From positions 1 to 64,000 of the forward strand of contig CANIBP010000016.1 of assembly GCA_947466075.1 (NCBI GenBank): 64,000 bases of DNA, written 5' to 3'. Shown one piece after another: positions 27,730-36,724 of the stretch. A program made the position numbers and the translations under genes. Every line of letters starts with the position of its first letter. Positions within the stretch are counted from its first letter, which is position 1. The notes under the pieces are model-generated. The model searched no databases, had not been told where the DNA came from, and saw only the letters and a list, made by a program, of their open reading frames with translations. Source of the DNA: Verrucomicrobiaceae bacterium. Lineage in GTDB: Bacteria > Verrucomicrobiota > Verrucomicrobiia > Verrucomicrobiales > Verrucomicrobiaceae.

Positions 27730-29052
27730 TTAGTTCGAGAGCTTCTTGTGCAGTTCGTGGACTTTGGTGGCGATGCGGTCTTCGATGCTGTCGGCCCAGC
27801 CAGCAGCGGCTTCGTAGTCGCCTTCTTTGAGGACGCGGAGGCTGGGAACGTAGCCGGTGTAGTCGTTCGAGTAACCGGCGACCCAGACGCCCGCCGCACC
27901 GGCGAACTCGCGTTTGAAACGCAGCGAGTAATCGACCACGACCTCGCTGCCGAGCGTGATGAAGATGAGATCGTTGCCGAGTTTGATGACTTGAACTGGA
28001 TAGGGATGCGGTTCGCGACCCGGTTTGGCATAATCGAGAATGATCTCCTCATACGCGGCACGGATCGGGCCTGCGATGGGCCGTGGATTGACGACGAGGG
28101 CCATTTCAACCGCATTGGAAAGCGAGCGGCCATGCTGCATGGAGAGTTCGAGGTCGGTGATGCCGGGAACGACATCGCTGCGACGCGGATATGGGTTTTG
28201 ATCGGCCCCGCATCCCATCAAGAACAGCGCGGTGAAGCCCGGACGATGCTCCTGGAGGTATTCCTGCGCAAAGCCGGCGTAGTCGCCACAGAAGTTGTAG
28301 AAGCCGAGGCTGGTGTTGTGGCAGGCATAGCCGAACAGCGCGGCCCGCAGCGTACCATCGGGCGCTTCGACGCGCAGCGCGGGCACTTCGTGATCCACGG
28401 GGCCATCGGGGTTCGGCGCTTTTTTGGCATTGGGATGATCCGGCGGCAGCGTGTAATCACGACGGCGGTTCATGGCGAAACCGCAGCGCGCCTTGTTCCA
28501 GGTGAGCCGCGCCGGTTGCACATCCGCCAGCGCCTTGCCGATGATGCCGACGATGTCGTCCTGCAGCTTCTGCGTGTAGTCCCAGGAATCTTTGGCCTGC
28601 GGGTTGTCCTTGTCTTTCTCGGTCAAAGGCGTCGTGCGCAGCGACGGCCCGCTGTGCGTGTGCGAGGCGTTCATGACAAGATTGGCCTGCGGCAGCTTGA
28701 ACTCCTTTTCAGCACGTTCTGCCACTGCATGGCGCAGCATTTGCGGCACGCCGATGAGATCAAGCGTGACGAAGACGAGCTTGTTGCCCTGCTCATCTTG
28801 CAAGGCCAGCGCCTTGGCAAAAAGATCCTGCACTTTGCCCACGGCGGGCGTCTTGCGCGACGCATAGCCCGCCATGAAGAGCATCTTCTGCGGCGTCACC
28901 TTGGCCGTTGCCACGCCAACCTGCCAATTTGCTGGAACGTGTGGTGCGACAGACTTGGGAGGTGTTGGCGGCGACAGCGGTGTGGCTCCAGGTGGAGCCG
29001 CGATGATGCTGGTGGTGAAGAGAACAACGGTGAGGATTCCTCGGAGTGGCAT
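27730..29052 (-). CDS. Neutral/alkaline ceramidase-like protein (copy 1)
   Basis: 440 residues from the ATG at 29052 with a signal peptide and a Pro-rich spacer. Family signatures visible: 'GVATAKVTPQ..LFMAGYASR', 'NASHTHSGPSLR' (zinc-ligand histidines), 'GYACHNTSLGFYNFCGDYAGFAQ' and 'GCGADQNPYPR'. This N-terminal ceramidase domain hydrolyses amide bonds of ceramide in characterised members; in Planctomycetes and Verrucomicrobia it is often present in several secreted copies whose substrates are not known. The Ig-like C-terminal domain of classic neutral ceramidase is missing. A second copy is at 48226-49584. The gene is transcribed directly into the isochorismatase/SGNH fusion. Confidence 0.88.
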   Translation of the reverse strand: MPLRGILTVVLFTTSIIAAPPGATPLSPPTPPKSVAPHVPANWQVGVATAKVTPQKMLFMAGYASRKTPAVGKVQDLFAKALALQDEQGNKLVFVTLDLIGVPQMLRHAVAERAEKEFKLPQANLVMNASHTHSGPSLRTTPLTEKDKDNPQAKDSWDYTQKLQDDIVGIIGKALADVQPARLTWNKARCGFAMNRRRDYTLPPDHPNAKKAPNPDGPVDHEVPALRVEAPDGTLRAALFGYACHNTSLGFYNFCGDYAGFAQEYLQEHRPGFTALFLMGCGADQNPYPRRSDVVPGITDLELSMQHGRSLSNAVEMALVVNPRPIAGPIRAAYEEIILDYAKPGREPHPYPVQVIKLGNDLIFITLGSEVVVDYSLRFKREFAGAAGVWVAGYSNDYTGYVPSLRVLKEGDYEAAAGWADSIEDRIATKVHELHKKLSN

Positions 29053-29093
29053 GCGCAAACTACGTCCGTGAGAGCGTTGTTTCTTCCAATTCC

Positions 29094-30323
29094 ATGTCAC
29101 GCATCACCGCCATCGAAACCGCCATTCCGTCCGGCATCATGCCGAATCTGCTGCTCGTCCGAATACACACCGAGGACGGTTTCATCGGCTGTGGCGAAAC
29201 ATATTATACGCCGCATGCCATCGCAGCGCTGATCCATGACTGGATGGCGGAGCGCCTGCTCGGAGCCGATGCGCTCGCCATCGAGTCGCACTGGCGCTTC
29301 CTGTATGAGCGGTGCACGCCATTTGGTCATCCGGGTGCGGAGATGCGGGCGCTGTCGGCCATTGATCTCGCGTTGTGGGACATTCTCGGCCAAGCGTGCA
29401 AGCAACCGGTGTATCGGCTGCTCGGTGGGCCGGTGCGTGATGCGATTCCGGTGTATAACACGAGCGGCGGACCGAGCTATGGTGCGCTCAATGGTGCCAC
29501 GGAAGCACCGCGTCATCCGGGTTGGCCTGGATACGGCGATATCGGCAGCAAGGGGCCGCTGCAGGACAACTGGGCTTCGCACTTCGCGGCGGGTGATCTC
29601 GCGGAGGAACTGCTCGCCGAAGGCATCACGGCGATGAAGCTGTGGCCGTTTGATCGTGCGGCGCATCGCAATGGCGGCCTGCACATTTCGTGGGCGGACG
29701 TTGAAGAAGGCATGAAGCCACTGCGCGAGATTCGCGAGCGCGTGGGCATGAAAATGGACATCGCCATCGAAGGCCATGCGTTCTTTCAGCTTCCCGCCGC
29801 CCAGCGCATCGCGGAGGCGTTGCGCGAGATCAAACCCCTCTGGCTCGAAGACGTACTACGCGTCGATAACGCTGCCACGCTGGCCGATTTCCGTCAACGG
29901 AGTGGTCTGCCCATCGCGGCGAGCGAGATGCTGCTCGGTCGCAAAGAATATTTGAGCGTGCTGCAAGCCCAGGCCTGCGACTACTGCATGGTCGATCCCA
30001 CATGGAATGGCGGCATCAGCGAAACGCGTCGCGTCATCGACATGGCGCAGACTTTCAACATCCCCGCCACGATCCACGACTGCACCGGCCCACTCACGCT
30101 GTTCAGCGGCCTGCATCTCGCTGCTTCATCGGCCAACGTGGTGTTTCAAGAGACTGTGCGCGCGCACATTCGCTCCTTCTATGACAAGCTGGTCGATACG
30201 CTGCCGGTCATCGCGAATGGCAAGGCGCAGTTGCCAACGGGAACGGGTTTGGGAACAAAGTTGAAGGACGAACTGTTCCGAGAAGGGGTGAATGGGTGGC
30301 GGAAGAGCGTGGTGAAAGCATGA
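29094..30323 (+). CDS. Mandelate racemase / enolase-superfamily dehydratase
   Basis: 409 residues. The start is the ATG at 29094, because 'MSRITAIETAI' is the normal family N-terminus. Catalytic features: Lys182 in TAMKLWPFD, metal ligands Asp222 (MDIAIEGH), Glu252 (LWLEDV) and Glu278 (AASEM), and the Asp301/His328 dyad (VDPTWNG, ATIHDC). The motif WPFD and overall length point to the gluconate/galactonate/mannonate dehydratase side of the superfamily rather than to muconate cycloisomerases. It would act on an acid sugar in the cytosol. It is divergent from the ceramidase-like gene with 41 bases between starts. Confidence 0.88.
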   Translation: MSRITAIETAIPSGIMPNLLLVRIHTEDGFIGCGETYYTPHAIAALIHDWMAERLLGADALAIESHWRFLYERCTPFGHPGAEMRALSAIDLALWDILGQACKQPVYRLLGGPVRDAIPVYNTSGGPSYGALNGATEAPRHPGWPGYGDIGSKGPLQDNWASHFAAGDLAEELLAEGITAMKLWPFDRAAHRNGGLHISWADVEEGMKPLREIRERVGMKMDIAIEGHAFFQLPAAQRIAEALREIKPLWLEDVLRVDNAATLADFRQRSGLPIAASEMLLGRKEYLSVLQAQACDYCMVDPTWNGGISETRRVIDMAQTFNIPATIHDCTGPLTLFSGLHLAASSANVVFQETVRAHIRSFYDKLVDTLPVIANGKAQLPTGTGLGTKLKDELFREGVNGWRKSVVKA

Positions 30324-30960
30324 AGACGTCGATCTCCATCGTCTGGCTCGAGGCTGCCTTGACGGCGGACACCCAGTACGTTCATCGTGTCGATGACATC
30401 CGTGTTTTTCACGAGATCGAAGACATGCGCAGCTGCCTTCCTGGGTGACAGCGTCGTTCTGCTGGTTAGTGTTGGAGAGATGACAACGACGACATGGGCT
30501 GAGGCCGCTGCGTTCCTCCGACTGCTGATATTGTGCTGCTGCCGCACCGAAGAGGGTTGGTCTCTACCGTCTCCCGAAGGATGGAAAGCAGAACGGGAGA
30601 ACGAGGTGGATCACTGGATAAAAGCAAACCTGCGACCAGCGCTTGATCGTCCCATCCCTCCAGAGATCCGTTGGGGCCTACTTCAGCGGGCGCGTGCCGC
30701 AGGAATTGTTGCAGCGAGCGCATTGCATTACCGGTCGCCACTGCCTCCTGTTTCCTTACCGCGTCTGCTTGATGGCTTGCTTTTGCATCATGCGAAAAAG
30801 CACCCTCGCCAAACACCCCGCCAAGTCCTCCACCGTGGCTAGAGTGAGCTTCATCACGCTGCTCTCCTCTGTTTGATTGATGATCCACGCATGAAATGTT
30901 TCACAAGCCGGTCAGTTTCATGGTGCAGGAGGCTATAGCCGTACAAAACACAAGAAGCCG
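30324..30960. other. 637-bp stretch without a confident gene
   Basis: Several open frames overlap here on both strands and none shows a recognisable family, leader or ribosome site. The best plus-strand candidate is an ATG at 30480 running to 30842 (about 120 residues, 'EVDHWIKANLRPALDRPIPPEIRWGLLQRARAAG'), whose middle part reads naturally but whose ends do not. A 42-codon frame also begins at 30320, overlapping the preceding stop as ATGA. The stretch may be a decayed gene or an untranslated spacer. Confidence 0.4.
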
Positions 30961-32058
30961 CTAGAACCTCGACTTCATCCACGAGTAAAAACTCGCACCG
31001 ATCTGAGCGTAGCCGACGGGGTTGGGATGGACACCGTTGTTGTTGGGGTAGCCATCGACGGGGTCGAGGTTGAGTTCGGTGGGGACGAGGTGGATGCCCT
31101 CTTGTTCGCGGTTGGAAAGCCGCTTGAGCATGAGCTGGACGATGCGGTGCTGGATGCGTTTCCAGCCCCAGCGCGGGTATTTGTCTTTGTAGTTGGCGGT
31201 GAAACCTTCCTGGCGCGAGTTCGGCGGTGTGGTGAGACCGACGGCGAGGATGGCCTTGGGTGCGGCTTTGTGAAACTCGGCGAGGAGTTTGTCGGCGTTG
31301 TCGAGGACGCTGTTGATGGTGGCGTCGGGCTTGGTGGGATCGGCGCCGAAGCAGTCGTTGATGCCGAGGAGGAAGGTGACGACATCGGGCGGCTGGTTGT
31401 CGCAATGCTCTTTGAAGTAGCGGGCAAGATCGAAGACGCCGGTTTTGCCATCGGAGGCGGGGAAGATGAAGGGACTGGTTGCCTTGCGGGCGAGCGGACC
31501 GGCGATGACGCCAGGGGCTTCGGGAGTGAACTTGGTGAGGAAGTCGCTCCATCTCCAGCCGCCGTAGCCTTCATGCGCGACGCCGGGCTGTGCGCCTGCG
31601 GGTTTGTGCGTGCCGAGCAGGGTGAATTTGGGATTGCCAGACGTGGCGAGCAGGTTGGCGATCTCGTTCGAGTAAACGGTGGCGTGCGTGAGGCTGTCGC
31701 CAACGATGAGAAGGCGCAGGTTTTTATCGACACCGGCTTTGCGTGGAGAGACGTGCAGCGTGGTCTTGCCCTGTTCCAAAACTTTGCCGCTGACGTCTTT
31801 GACTGTGATGGCGAGCGGGTGATCGCCGACATCGGCGTCCGTGGGCTTCACGGTCCAGCGTCTGGCTTCGTTTTTGCCGAGTTTGCAGACGAATTCAAAG
31901 CGGTAGTCCTCGGGCTTCTCGGTGAGCACGATGTTGTCGTGGTAGATGCTCATCGGCACGTCTGGCGTGGCGTAAACGACGGGCGGAAGCGTGAGCTGGA
32001 GGTCGCCTGCGAAGGAGAGTGACGCTGCGAGGCAGAAGAGAAGGCCGTATGATTTCAT
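30961..32058 (-). CDS. Secreted SGNH/GDSL hydrolase with N-terminal beta domain
   Basis: 365 residues from the ATG at 32058, which starts a signal peptide (1-17, ending SFAGD). An N-terminal beta-rich domain of about 100 residues precedes the esterase. SGNH blocks are visible: GDSLTHATVYSNEI (nucleophile Ser), 'EGYGGWRWSDF' (Gly), 'LLGINDCFGADP' (Asn) and 'NNNGVHPNPVGYAQIG' (His). Related secreted proteins act as deacetylases on polysaccharides; the substrate here is unknown. It follows the esterase at 33202 in the same direction with about 50 bases between. Confidence 0.85.
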   Translation of the reverse strand: MKSYGLLFCLAASLSFAGDLQLTLPPVVYATPDVPMSIYHDNIVLTEKPEDYRFEFVCKLGKNEARRWTVKPTDADVGDHPLAITVKDVSGKVLEQGKTTLHVSPRKAGVDKNLRLLIVGDSLTHATVYSNEIANLLATSGNPKFTLLGTHKPAGAQPGVAHEGYGGWRWSDFLTKFTPEAPGVIAGPLARKATSPFIFPASDGKTGVFDLARYFKEHCDNQPPDVVTFLLGINDCFGADPTKPDATINSVLDNADKLLAEFHKAAPKAILAVGLTTPPNSRQEGFTANYKDKYPRWGWKRIQHRIVQLMLKRLSNREQEGIHLVPTELNLDPVDGYPNNNGVHPNPVGYAQIGASFYSWMKSRF

Positions 32059-32107
32059 GGAGCGTTGGATGTGGCGGAGTGCTGCGGACTGGAAAATCCG
32101 CGCTCCA

Positions 32108-33202
32108 CTACGAACCACCATGAACGAATCGTTTCATGAAGCGCAAGATGGCGGACATGGAAAGCTGGCCGCCGGGGGTGGACGGGAAGTAATCGGTGCC
32201 GTGCGTGCCCCAAGGAAGTTCGAGGAACTGATGAGCCTCGCGATCTGCACGCAACTGGGTGAAGCGACGACTGTGGCCGATGCCGACGAGTGAATCGAGC
32301 GTGCCGTGGATCAACAGTGTCGGCAGGCTATGATGATCGAGATACTCGGTGGCGGAGGCAGTGCGGTAGGCTTCGGGGACTTCGTGCGGATCTCCGCCCA
32401 TGTATTGGCGGACGAGTGTGAGTGATTTCAGCAGATCGTCAGGCAGCGCCCATTCACGTGCGAGGTACATGTTTGGTGTGCCATAAATCGAGATGCAGGC
32501 ACGAGCGCCGAGCTCGGGCATACTGAAAGCTGCTGCGGCGGCGATTTGTGCCCCGGCGGAGCGACCCATGAGGACGATGCGACTCGTGTCGATGCCGAAT
32601 TCTGCGGCGTGATCGCGAACCCATGCGGAAGCACGACGTGTGTCATCGGCTTGAGCAGGCCATGGATGCTTTGGAGCAAGTCGGTAGCCATAGGAACACA
32701 AAACGTAACCGTGAGACGCGAGTTCAGTATTCGCTCCGACGAATTCTCCTGGATCTCCGCTATCCCAGCCCCCTGTGTGGGCAATGAGCAGACACGGCAG
32801 CGCTTTATGGGTGCCCTGAGGTCGGTAGATCACGATGTCGAGAGATTCATCACCCTCCTGCCAGTAAGTGCGGCGTTCGTGCTTCACCTCGAATGAACGT
32901 GCGTGCAGCGGTAGCCACAGGCGCAGCCATGAGAAGGACAAGCCTTGCACTTTGGCGATGCGGGAGGCCTGGAAAGCTGGAATGAGGAATACGCAAGCAA
33001 GCAGCAGAAACAGCGGAGCGATCCAGCGTGAGGTTTGCACGGCTGGATAAATCAAAACGAGCGACAGCAGCGCCAGCCAATGGCCGAATTCAAGAGTGAC
33101 GAGCTGCAATTGCCATTGCAGACGCGTGGGTGACATCATCCAGGCGTTGAGCGCCAGCAACGATAGGATGGAGAGTGCGAGTATGAGAGCCACGGGTTTC
33201 AC
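32108..33202 (-). CDS. Membrane-anchored alpha/beta-hydrolase
   Basis: 364 residues starting from a GTG at 33202 that overlaps an upstream TGA (GTGA). Three hydrophobic helices within the first 80 residues anchor the enzyme. The BD-FAE/esterase domain follows with 'LIAHTGGWDSGDPGEF' (oxyanion, usual HGGGW), the nucleophile elbow 'VLMGRSAGAQIA', 'LIHGTLDSLVGIGHS' (acid) and 'PWGTHGTDYF' (His). The combination of a membrane module like that of some esterases with a lipase fold suggests acyl transfer or hydrolysis at the membrane. Substrate not known. Confidence 0.8.
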   Translation of the reverse strand: MKPVALILALSILSLLALNAWMMSPTRLQWQLQLVTLEFGHWLALLSLVLIYPAVQTSRWIAPLFLLLACVFLIPAFQASRIAKVQGLSFSWLRLWLPLHARSFEVKHERRTYWQEGDESLDIVIYRPQGTHKALPCLLIAHTGGWDSGDPGEFVGANTELASHGYVLCSYGYRLAPKHPWPAQADDTRRASAWVRDHAAEFGIDTSRIVLMGRSAGAQIAAAAAFSMPELGARACISIYGTPNMYLAREWALPDDLLKSLTLVRQYMGGDPHEVPEAYRTASATEYLDHHSLPTLLIHGTLDSLVGIGHSRRFTQLRADREAHQFLELPWGTHGTDYFPSTPGGQLSMSAILRFMKRFVHGGS

Positions 33203-33330
33203 AGAACGAAATCTATCCGCTTCATGGGTGGTTCTGGATGCAGGTTTTTGGCAACGCTAAAGCAAACATAGGTGCCACTGGGCTCTGACAGCCAGATCGC
33301 GAGATGGTTATGAGTCAGCGCCTCAAGCAT
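33199..33330 (-). CDS. Possible 43-residue leader peptide or short gene
   Basis: An ATG at 33330 opens a 43-codon frame whose TGA (33201-33199) overlaps the GTG start of the hydrolase. The product would be soluble with no motif I recognise ('HLAIWLSEPSGTYVCFSVAKNL'). The stop/start overlap is the only evidence; it would allow translational coupling for a gene with a weak GTG start. It may be chance. Confidence 0.25.
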   Translation of the reverse strand: MLEALTHNHLAIWLSEPSGTYVCFSVAKNLHPEPPMKRIDFVL

Positions 33331-33382
33331 GGGTCTTTATCTCAAAGTGCTCTAGAACGAACTGCGACCGCACCATTTAAAA

Positions 33383-34288
33383 TTAACCGATTTTGCCTGG
33401 GGAAAGTGGCTTGGTTTCTGAAGGCTTCCAATCACCGTCCTTCGCTTCACGTATATCCAACAGCGCGATGCCGGGACGTTTGAACTCAATGCGGCGCTGA
33501 CGATACAGCGCACCGAGCGCCTGTTTGAAGGCCTTCTTACTTGCTTCAAAGGTGTTGCGGATGATATCAGGCGGGCTGTCGTCATCAAAGGGCAGCCTGC
33601 CGCCGCTGTTCTTCAGCGCTTCGAGGATGCGATCCGTCAGCGATGCGACACGCTGATAACCAGATGCATCAAGGCTGAGATCGATCTTCCCGCTGGGATG
33701 CACCATGCTGACAAAGCCATTGAGCTTTTGGCCCATCTGCAACGGTGCGCCGATGTTCGTGTGATACAGCAGCCCCAAATGCGTGCCTTCAACGATGGCA
33801 TTGTATCCCAAGGGCGTGCGACTGGTGATGAGCAATGAGACTGGCTGCGCCGGCTTGAACGACGGGCGGGCATGGCTTAGATGCCGGTTCAGACGCGTTG
33901 TGGCGATGATGCGGTCCGTTTTGGGATCAAGCATGATATAGGCGACCACTTTGTCGCCAACCCAGACTTGCTCTGCCTGCTCGCGGAACGGTAGCAGCAG
34001 GTCCTTGAGCAAACCCCAGTTCAAAAACGCCCCGATGTTACGGTTCACGCTCACCACCTCCAGCGTTGCAAACTCGCCCACCATGGCCAGTGGCTGCTCT
34101 GTCGTCGCCACCAGCCGGTCCTCGGAGTCGCGATACACGAACACTTCCAGCGCATCACCGAGGCTCGTGCCCTTCGGGATGTAACGATTGGGCATCAGGA
34201 TCTCGCCATGCTCTCCGCCATCCAGATAAATGCCGTGCGCCGTGCTGTGCAGCACGGTGAGGGAGTTGCGTTTGCCGATCTGAGCCAT
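33383..34288 (-). CDS. CvfB/YitL-like S1-domain RNA-binding protein
   Basis: 301 residues. The order matches the CvfB family: an N-terminal S1-like barrel ('MAQIGKRNSLTVLHSTAHGIYLDGGEHGEILMPN'), a second ('FATLEVVSVNRNIGAFLNWGLLKDLLLPF'), a third ('YNAIVEGTHLGLLYHTNIGAPLQMGQKLNGFV') and a C-terminal winged-helix region ('LEALKNSGGRLPFDDDSPPDIIRNTFEASKKAFKQALGALYRQRRIEF'). The family binds RNA and influences virulence factor expression in Staphylococcus; the general role is unclear. The residues after the winged helix include 'GIALLD' as in family members. Confident family assignment, unknown target. Confidence 0.88.
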   Translation of the reverse strand: MAQIGKRNSLTVLHSTAHGIYLDGGEHGEILMPNRYIPKGTSLGDALEVFVYRDSEDRLVATTEQPLAMVGEFATLEVVSVNRNIGAFLNWGLLKDLLLPFREQAEQVWVGDKVVAYIMLDPKTDRIIATTRLNRHLSHARPSFKPAQPVSLLITSRTPLGYNAIVEGTHLGLLYHTNIGAPLQMGQKLNGFVSMVHPSGKIDLSLDASGYQRVASLTDRILEALKNSGGRLPFDDDSPPDIIRNTFEASKKAFKQALGALYRQRRIEFKRPGIALLDIREAKDGDWKPSETKPLSPGKIG

Positions 34289-34327
34289 GAAACGCAGACT
34301 AGACGCGGTAAAGCATCAATCCAGCAG

Positions 34328-35542
34328 CTACTTCACCTTCACCACGACCATCTTCTCTGCATCACGGGCATAGAGCAGACCATTGGCAAAGGCATCGTGG
34401 CTGCGGTGGCCAGCGCGGGTGATCTGGCTGCGGTTGAGGAGATCAAACTTGCTGGGAGAGGCTATGAAAATCAACAACTCGCCAGATTCGGCGTGCAGCA
34501 GCAGTTTGTCGCCGACGGCGATTAACGTGCCACCTTGGATGCGATCAGGTGCTTCCCACGCGACTTTGCCATCGGCCACGGTGATGCAGCGCAGTGTCAT
34601 GCCGCTCTCCTGACGGCCGTGAAGGCCATAGACGTGGCCGTCGTGATAAACGGGCGTGGTGTAGTGGCAGTCGAGCACGTCAGACTTTTTCCACACGTTC
34701 TCCAGCTTGCGTGTGGTCTTGTTCCATTGCCACAGGGCGGCACCGACATCGTAGGCGGCGGAGAACAGCAGTTTGCCATCGCCACAGGGCACGGGCGCGG
34801 CGGCGTTGACGGAGGCGTCGATCTCGGCGCGGAAGAATTCATCGGCCAGCACCTTGCCATCGCTCAGTTGCGTCAAAATGATGCCGCGTCGGGTGAAGAA
34901 GGCGCTTACGCTGTTATCTTCGGGGATCAAAATGGGCGAGGCGTAGCCCGCTTCATGGTCCGTGGCCTGCCAGAGGAGTTTACCTGTGGCGACATCGAGC
35001 GCGATGATGCCTGCACCACCTTTGCCCCCCACGTTGAGTAGTACCTTGCCATCGGCGACGAGTGGTGAGCATGCGCGACCGAAGTAACCCTGTTTTGAAT
35101 CGAGTTCAGCGACGGTGTCGTAGCTCCAAAGCAGCTTGCCGGTTTCAAAATCGAGCGCCTGCACGATGCCTTCCGGTCCATGCGTGATGACTTTGCCCTC
35201 GGCGATGCATGGCACGGCACGCGGGCCGTTATCGAAGCCGAAACTGTCACGATAATCGCTCTTATAGCTGTGTTTCCAGATCGATTTACCGTCGGCGGCA
35301 CCGAGTGCCTCGGTAGTCATGTCGTCGTCTTGACGATGAAACACAATGACACGGCCTTTTGCGACGACTGGTCCGGCGTAACCGGTGCCAAGCTTGCGAT
35401 TCCAAAGAATTTCCGGCTCCGCGCCACCAGTGATCGCGGCTTCGTCTTGTGCAGTGCTGTTGCGTTGCGGGCCGAGGTATTGCGGCCAGTCACCGGCGTG
35501 AAGCTGAGTGAATGCGCAGAGGGTGAGGAGAAGCGGGCGCAT
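34328..35542 (-). CDS. Secreted PQQ-type beta-propeller protein
   Basis: 404 residues from the ATG at 35542, which begins a signal peptide (1-16). The mature protein is built from PQQ-like blades ('DGKSIWKHSY', 'ALDFETGKLLWSYDTV', 'IIALDVATGKLLWQAT', 'VADGKVAWEAPD') and starts with 'DWPQYLGPQRN', typical of the large PQQ-binding-like propeller family in Planctomycetes and Verrucomicrobia. There is no sign of a quinoprotein alcohol dehydrogenase active site or heme motif, so it is likely a binding or assembly protein rather than a dehydrogenase. It ends near the cvfB-like gene and follows tsaD in the same direction. Confidence 0.82.
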   Translation of the reverse strand: MRPLLLTLCAFTQLHAGDWPQYLGPQRNSTAQDEAAITGGAEPEILWNRKLGTGYAGPVVAKGRVIVFHRQDDDMTTEALGAADGKSIWKHSYKSDYRDSFGFDNGPRAVPCIAEGKVITHGPEGIVQALDFETGKLLWSYDTVAELDSKQGYFGRACSPLVADGKVLLNVGGKGGAGIIALDVATGKLLWQATDHEAGYASPILIPEDNSVSAFFTRRGIILTQLSDGKVLADEFFRAEIDASVNAAAPVPCGDGKLLFSAAYDVGAALWQWNKTTRKLENVWKKSDVLDCHYTTPVYHDGHVYGLHGRQESGMTLRCITVADGKVAWEAPDRIQGGTLIAVGDKLLLHAESGELLIFIASPSKFDLLNRSQITRAGHRSHDAFANGLLYARDAEKMVVVKVK

Positions 35543-35562
35543 GGGAGTTGAAGATGTGCTGG

Positions 35563-36603
35563 TTAACTGACGAGTGAGAGATTGGGATCGACATCCGCTT
35601 CCAACGGCGAGGTATGGCCGATGTTGAAGCGCTGAACTGCGGCGAAGGCGATCATGCCCGCATTGTCGGTGCAAAGATCGGGCTGCGCGAGCAGCAGTTG
35701 CAGCCCTTCTTTGGCACAGCGTGAGGTGAGCGCCGCGCGCAGACCGCGATTGCAGCTTACGCCACCGCTGACGGTGACAAGTTTTTCACCGCATTGCTTC
35801 GCTGCGAGCACGAGTTTTTCGACCAGCACTTCGATGATTGCTGCCTGCACGCTGGCGCAGACGTTGGTGAGCACCTGTTCGTTTTTCAAATCGAGCTTAA
35901 GCAGTTCATAGAGCACGGCAGTCTTCAAGCCGCTGAAGCTAAACTCCAGGCTGCGGCCATCGAGAAAGCTGCGGGGAAATGCGAAGGCGGTTGGGTCGCC
36001 GCGTTGGGAGAGTTTATCGATCTCAGGGCCGCCAGGGTAGGGGAGGCCGATCATTTTAGCGACTTTGTCGAACGCTTCGCCAGCCGCGTCATCGCGTGTG
36101 CGTCCAAGTAATTCGTATTGGCCAACGTTGCGCACACGTACGAGCATCGTGTGGCCGCCACTGACAATGAGGGCGACGCAGGGGCGCGCCGGGCCGTTTT
36201 CATTCATGAACGGCGAGAGCAGGTGCCCTTCCATGTGATTCACGGCGATGAACGGCTTGTTTTCCGCGACAGCGAGCGCCTTGGCCATGGATGTGCCAAT
36301 GAGCAATGAACTGACGAGGCCTGGGCCACTCGTGGCGGCAAAGGCGGTGATGTCTTTCAGCGTGAGGTTTGCATCAGCCAGCACCTGTTCGACCAGCGGG
36401 CGCACATGCAGGATGTGATTGCGCGAGGCCACCTCCGGCACCACGCCGCCATATTGGCGATGGATTTCGATCTGCGAAGCGATGCGGCTCGCGATCAGCC
36501 TGCCATCCAGCGTGCAGATTGCTGCAGCGGTCTCATCGCAGGAAGATTCGAGAGCGAGCAGGCAAGGCTGGTCGCTGGATGTTGGATACTGGATGCTGGA
36601 CAT
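35563..36603 (-). CDS. tsaD: tRNA N6-adenosine threonylcarbamoyltransferase TsaD
   Basis: 346 residues. TsaD, with TsaB and TsaE, transfers threonylcarbamoyl to A37 of ANN-decoding tRNAs. It opens in the family way with 'LLALESSCDETAAAI'; metal ligands His123 and His127 are in VNHMEGHLLS, and 'LIVSGGHTMLV' and 'VSGGVSCNRGLR' form the nucleotide site. The first 13 residues (MSSIQYPTSSDQP) are not part of the family and are encoded by a reiterated CATCCAG-type repeat that runs upstream into the spacer. No alternative start lies between the repeat and the conserved region, so the repeat provides the start codon. tsaB/tsaE are not in this window. Confidence 0.95.
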   Translation of the reverse strand: MSSIQYPTSSDQPCLLALESSCDETAAAICTLDGRLIASRIASQIEIHRQYGGVVPEVASRNHILHVRPLVEQVLADANLTLKDITAFAATSGPGLVSSLLIGTSMAKALAVAENKPFIAVNHMEGHLLSPFMNENGPARPCVALIVSGGHTMLVRVRNVGQYELLGRTRDDAAGEAFDKVAKMIGLPYPGGPEIDKLSQRGDPTAFAFPRSFLDGRSLEFSFSGLKTAVLYELLKLDLKNEQVLTNVCASVQAAIIEVLVEKLVLAAKQCGEKLVTVSGGVSCNRGLRAALTSRCAKEGLQLLLAQPDLCTDNAGMIAFAAVQRFNIGHTSPLEADVDPNLSLVS

Positions 36604-36658
36604 CGATTGCTAAGGAGATGATGCCATCCAGAATCAAGCATCCAGCCTTCAGCATCTA
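36570..36658. repeat. Reiterated CATCCAG-type intergenic repeat reaching into tsaD
   Basis: On the minus strand the heptad ATCCAGn/ATCCAAn recurs around the tsaD start (ATCCAGT, ATCCAAC, ATCCAGC). Opposite-orientation copies occur on the other side of a short unique core (CATCCAG near 36626, CATCCAGC near 36640). The two orientations make a potential stem. The repeat lies between tsaD and the terminator of the small lipoprotein gene and contributes the tsaD N-terminus. Confidence 0.6.
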
Positions 36659-36703
36659 GTAAAAAATAAGCCGCCGTCCCACGGTTGGGTGGGAAACGGC
36701 GGC
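36659..36703 (-). terminator. Rho-independent terminator of the small lipoprotein genes
   Basis: GCCGCCGT at 36670-36677 pairs with ACGGCGGC at 36696-36703, extended by CCCAC/GTGGG. On the minus strand the stem is followed by TTATTTTTT. It lies 21 bases after the stop of the 43-residue gene. Confidence 0.85.
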
Positions 36704-36724
36704 GTGGATCTGATTCCTGTCAGA

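Noticed and set aside
27748..29232. A 494-codon open frame on the plus strand across the first ceramidase-like gene
   Set aside because: Opposite strand holds all the ceramidase motifs; the plus frame has none and overlaps the start of the enolase-superfamily gene.
30324..30960. Transposase or toxin remnant in the gene-poor stretch
   Set aside because: None of the overlapping frames shows a known motif, and no inverted repeats flank the region.
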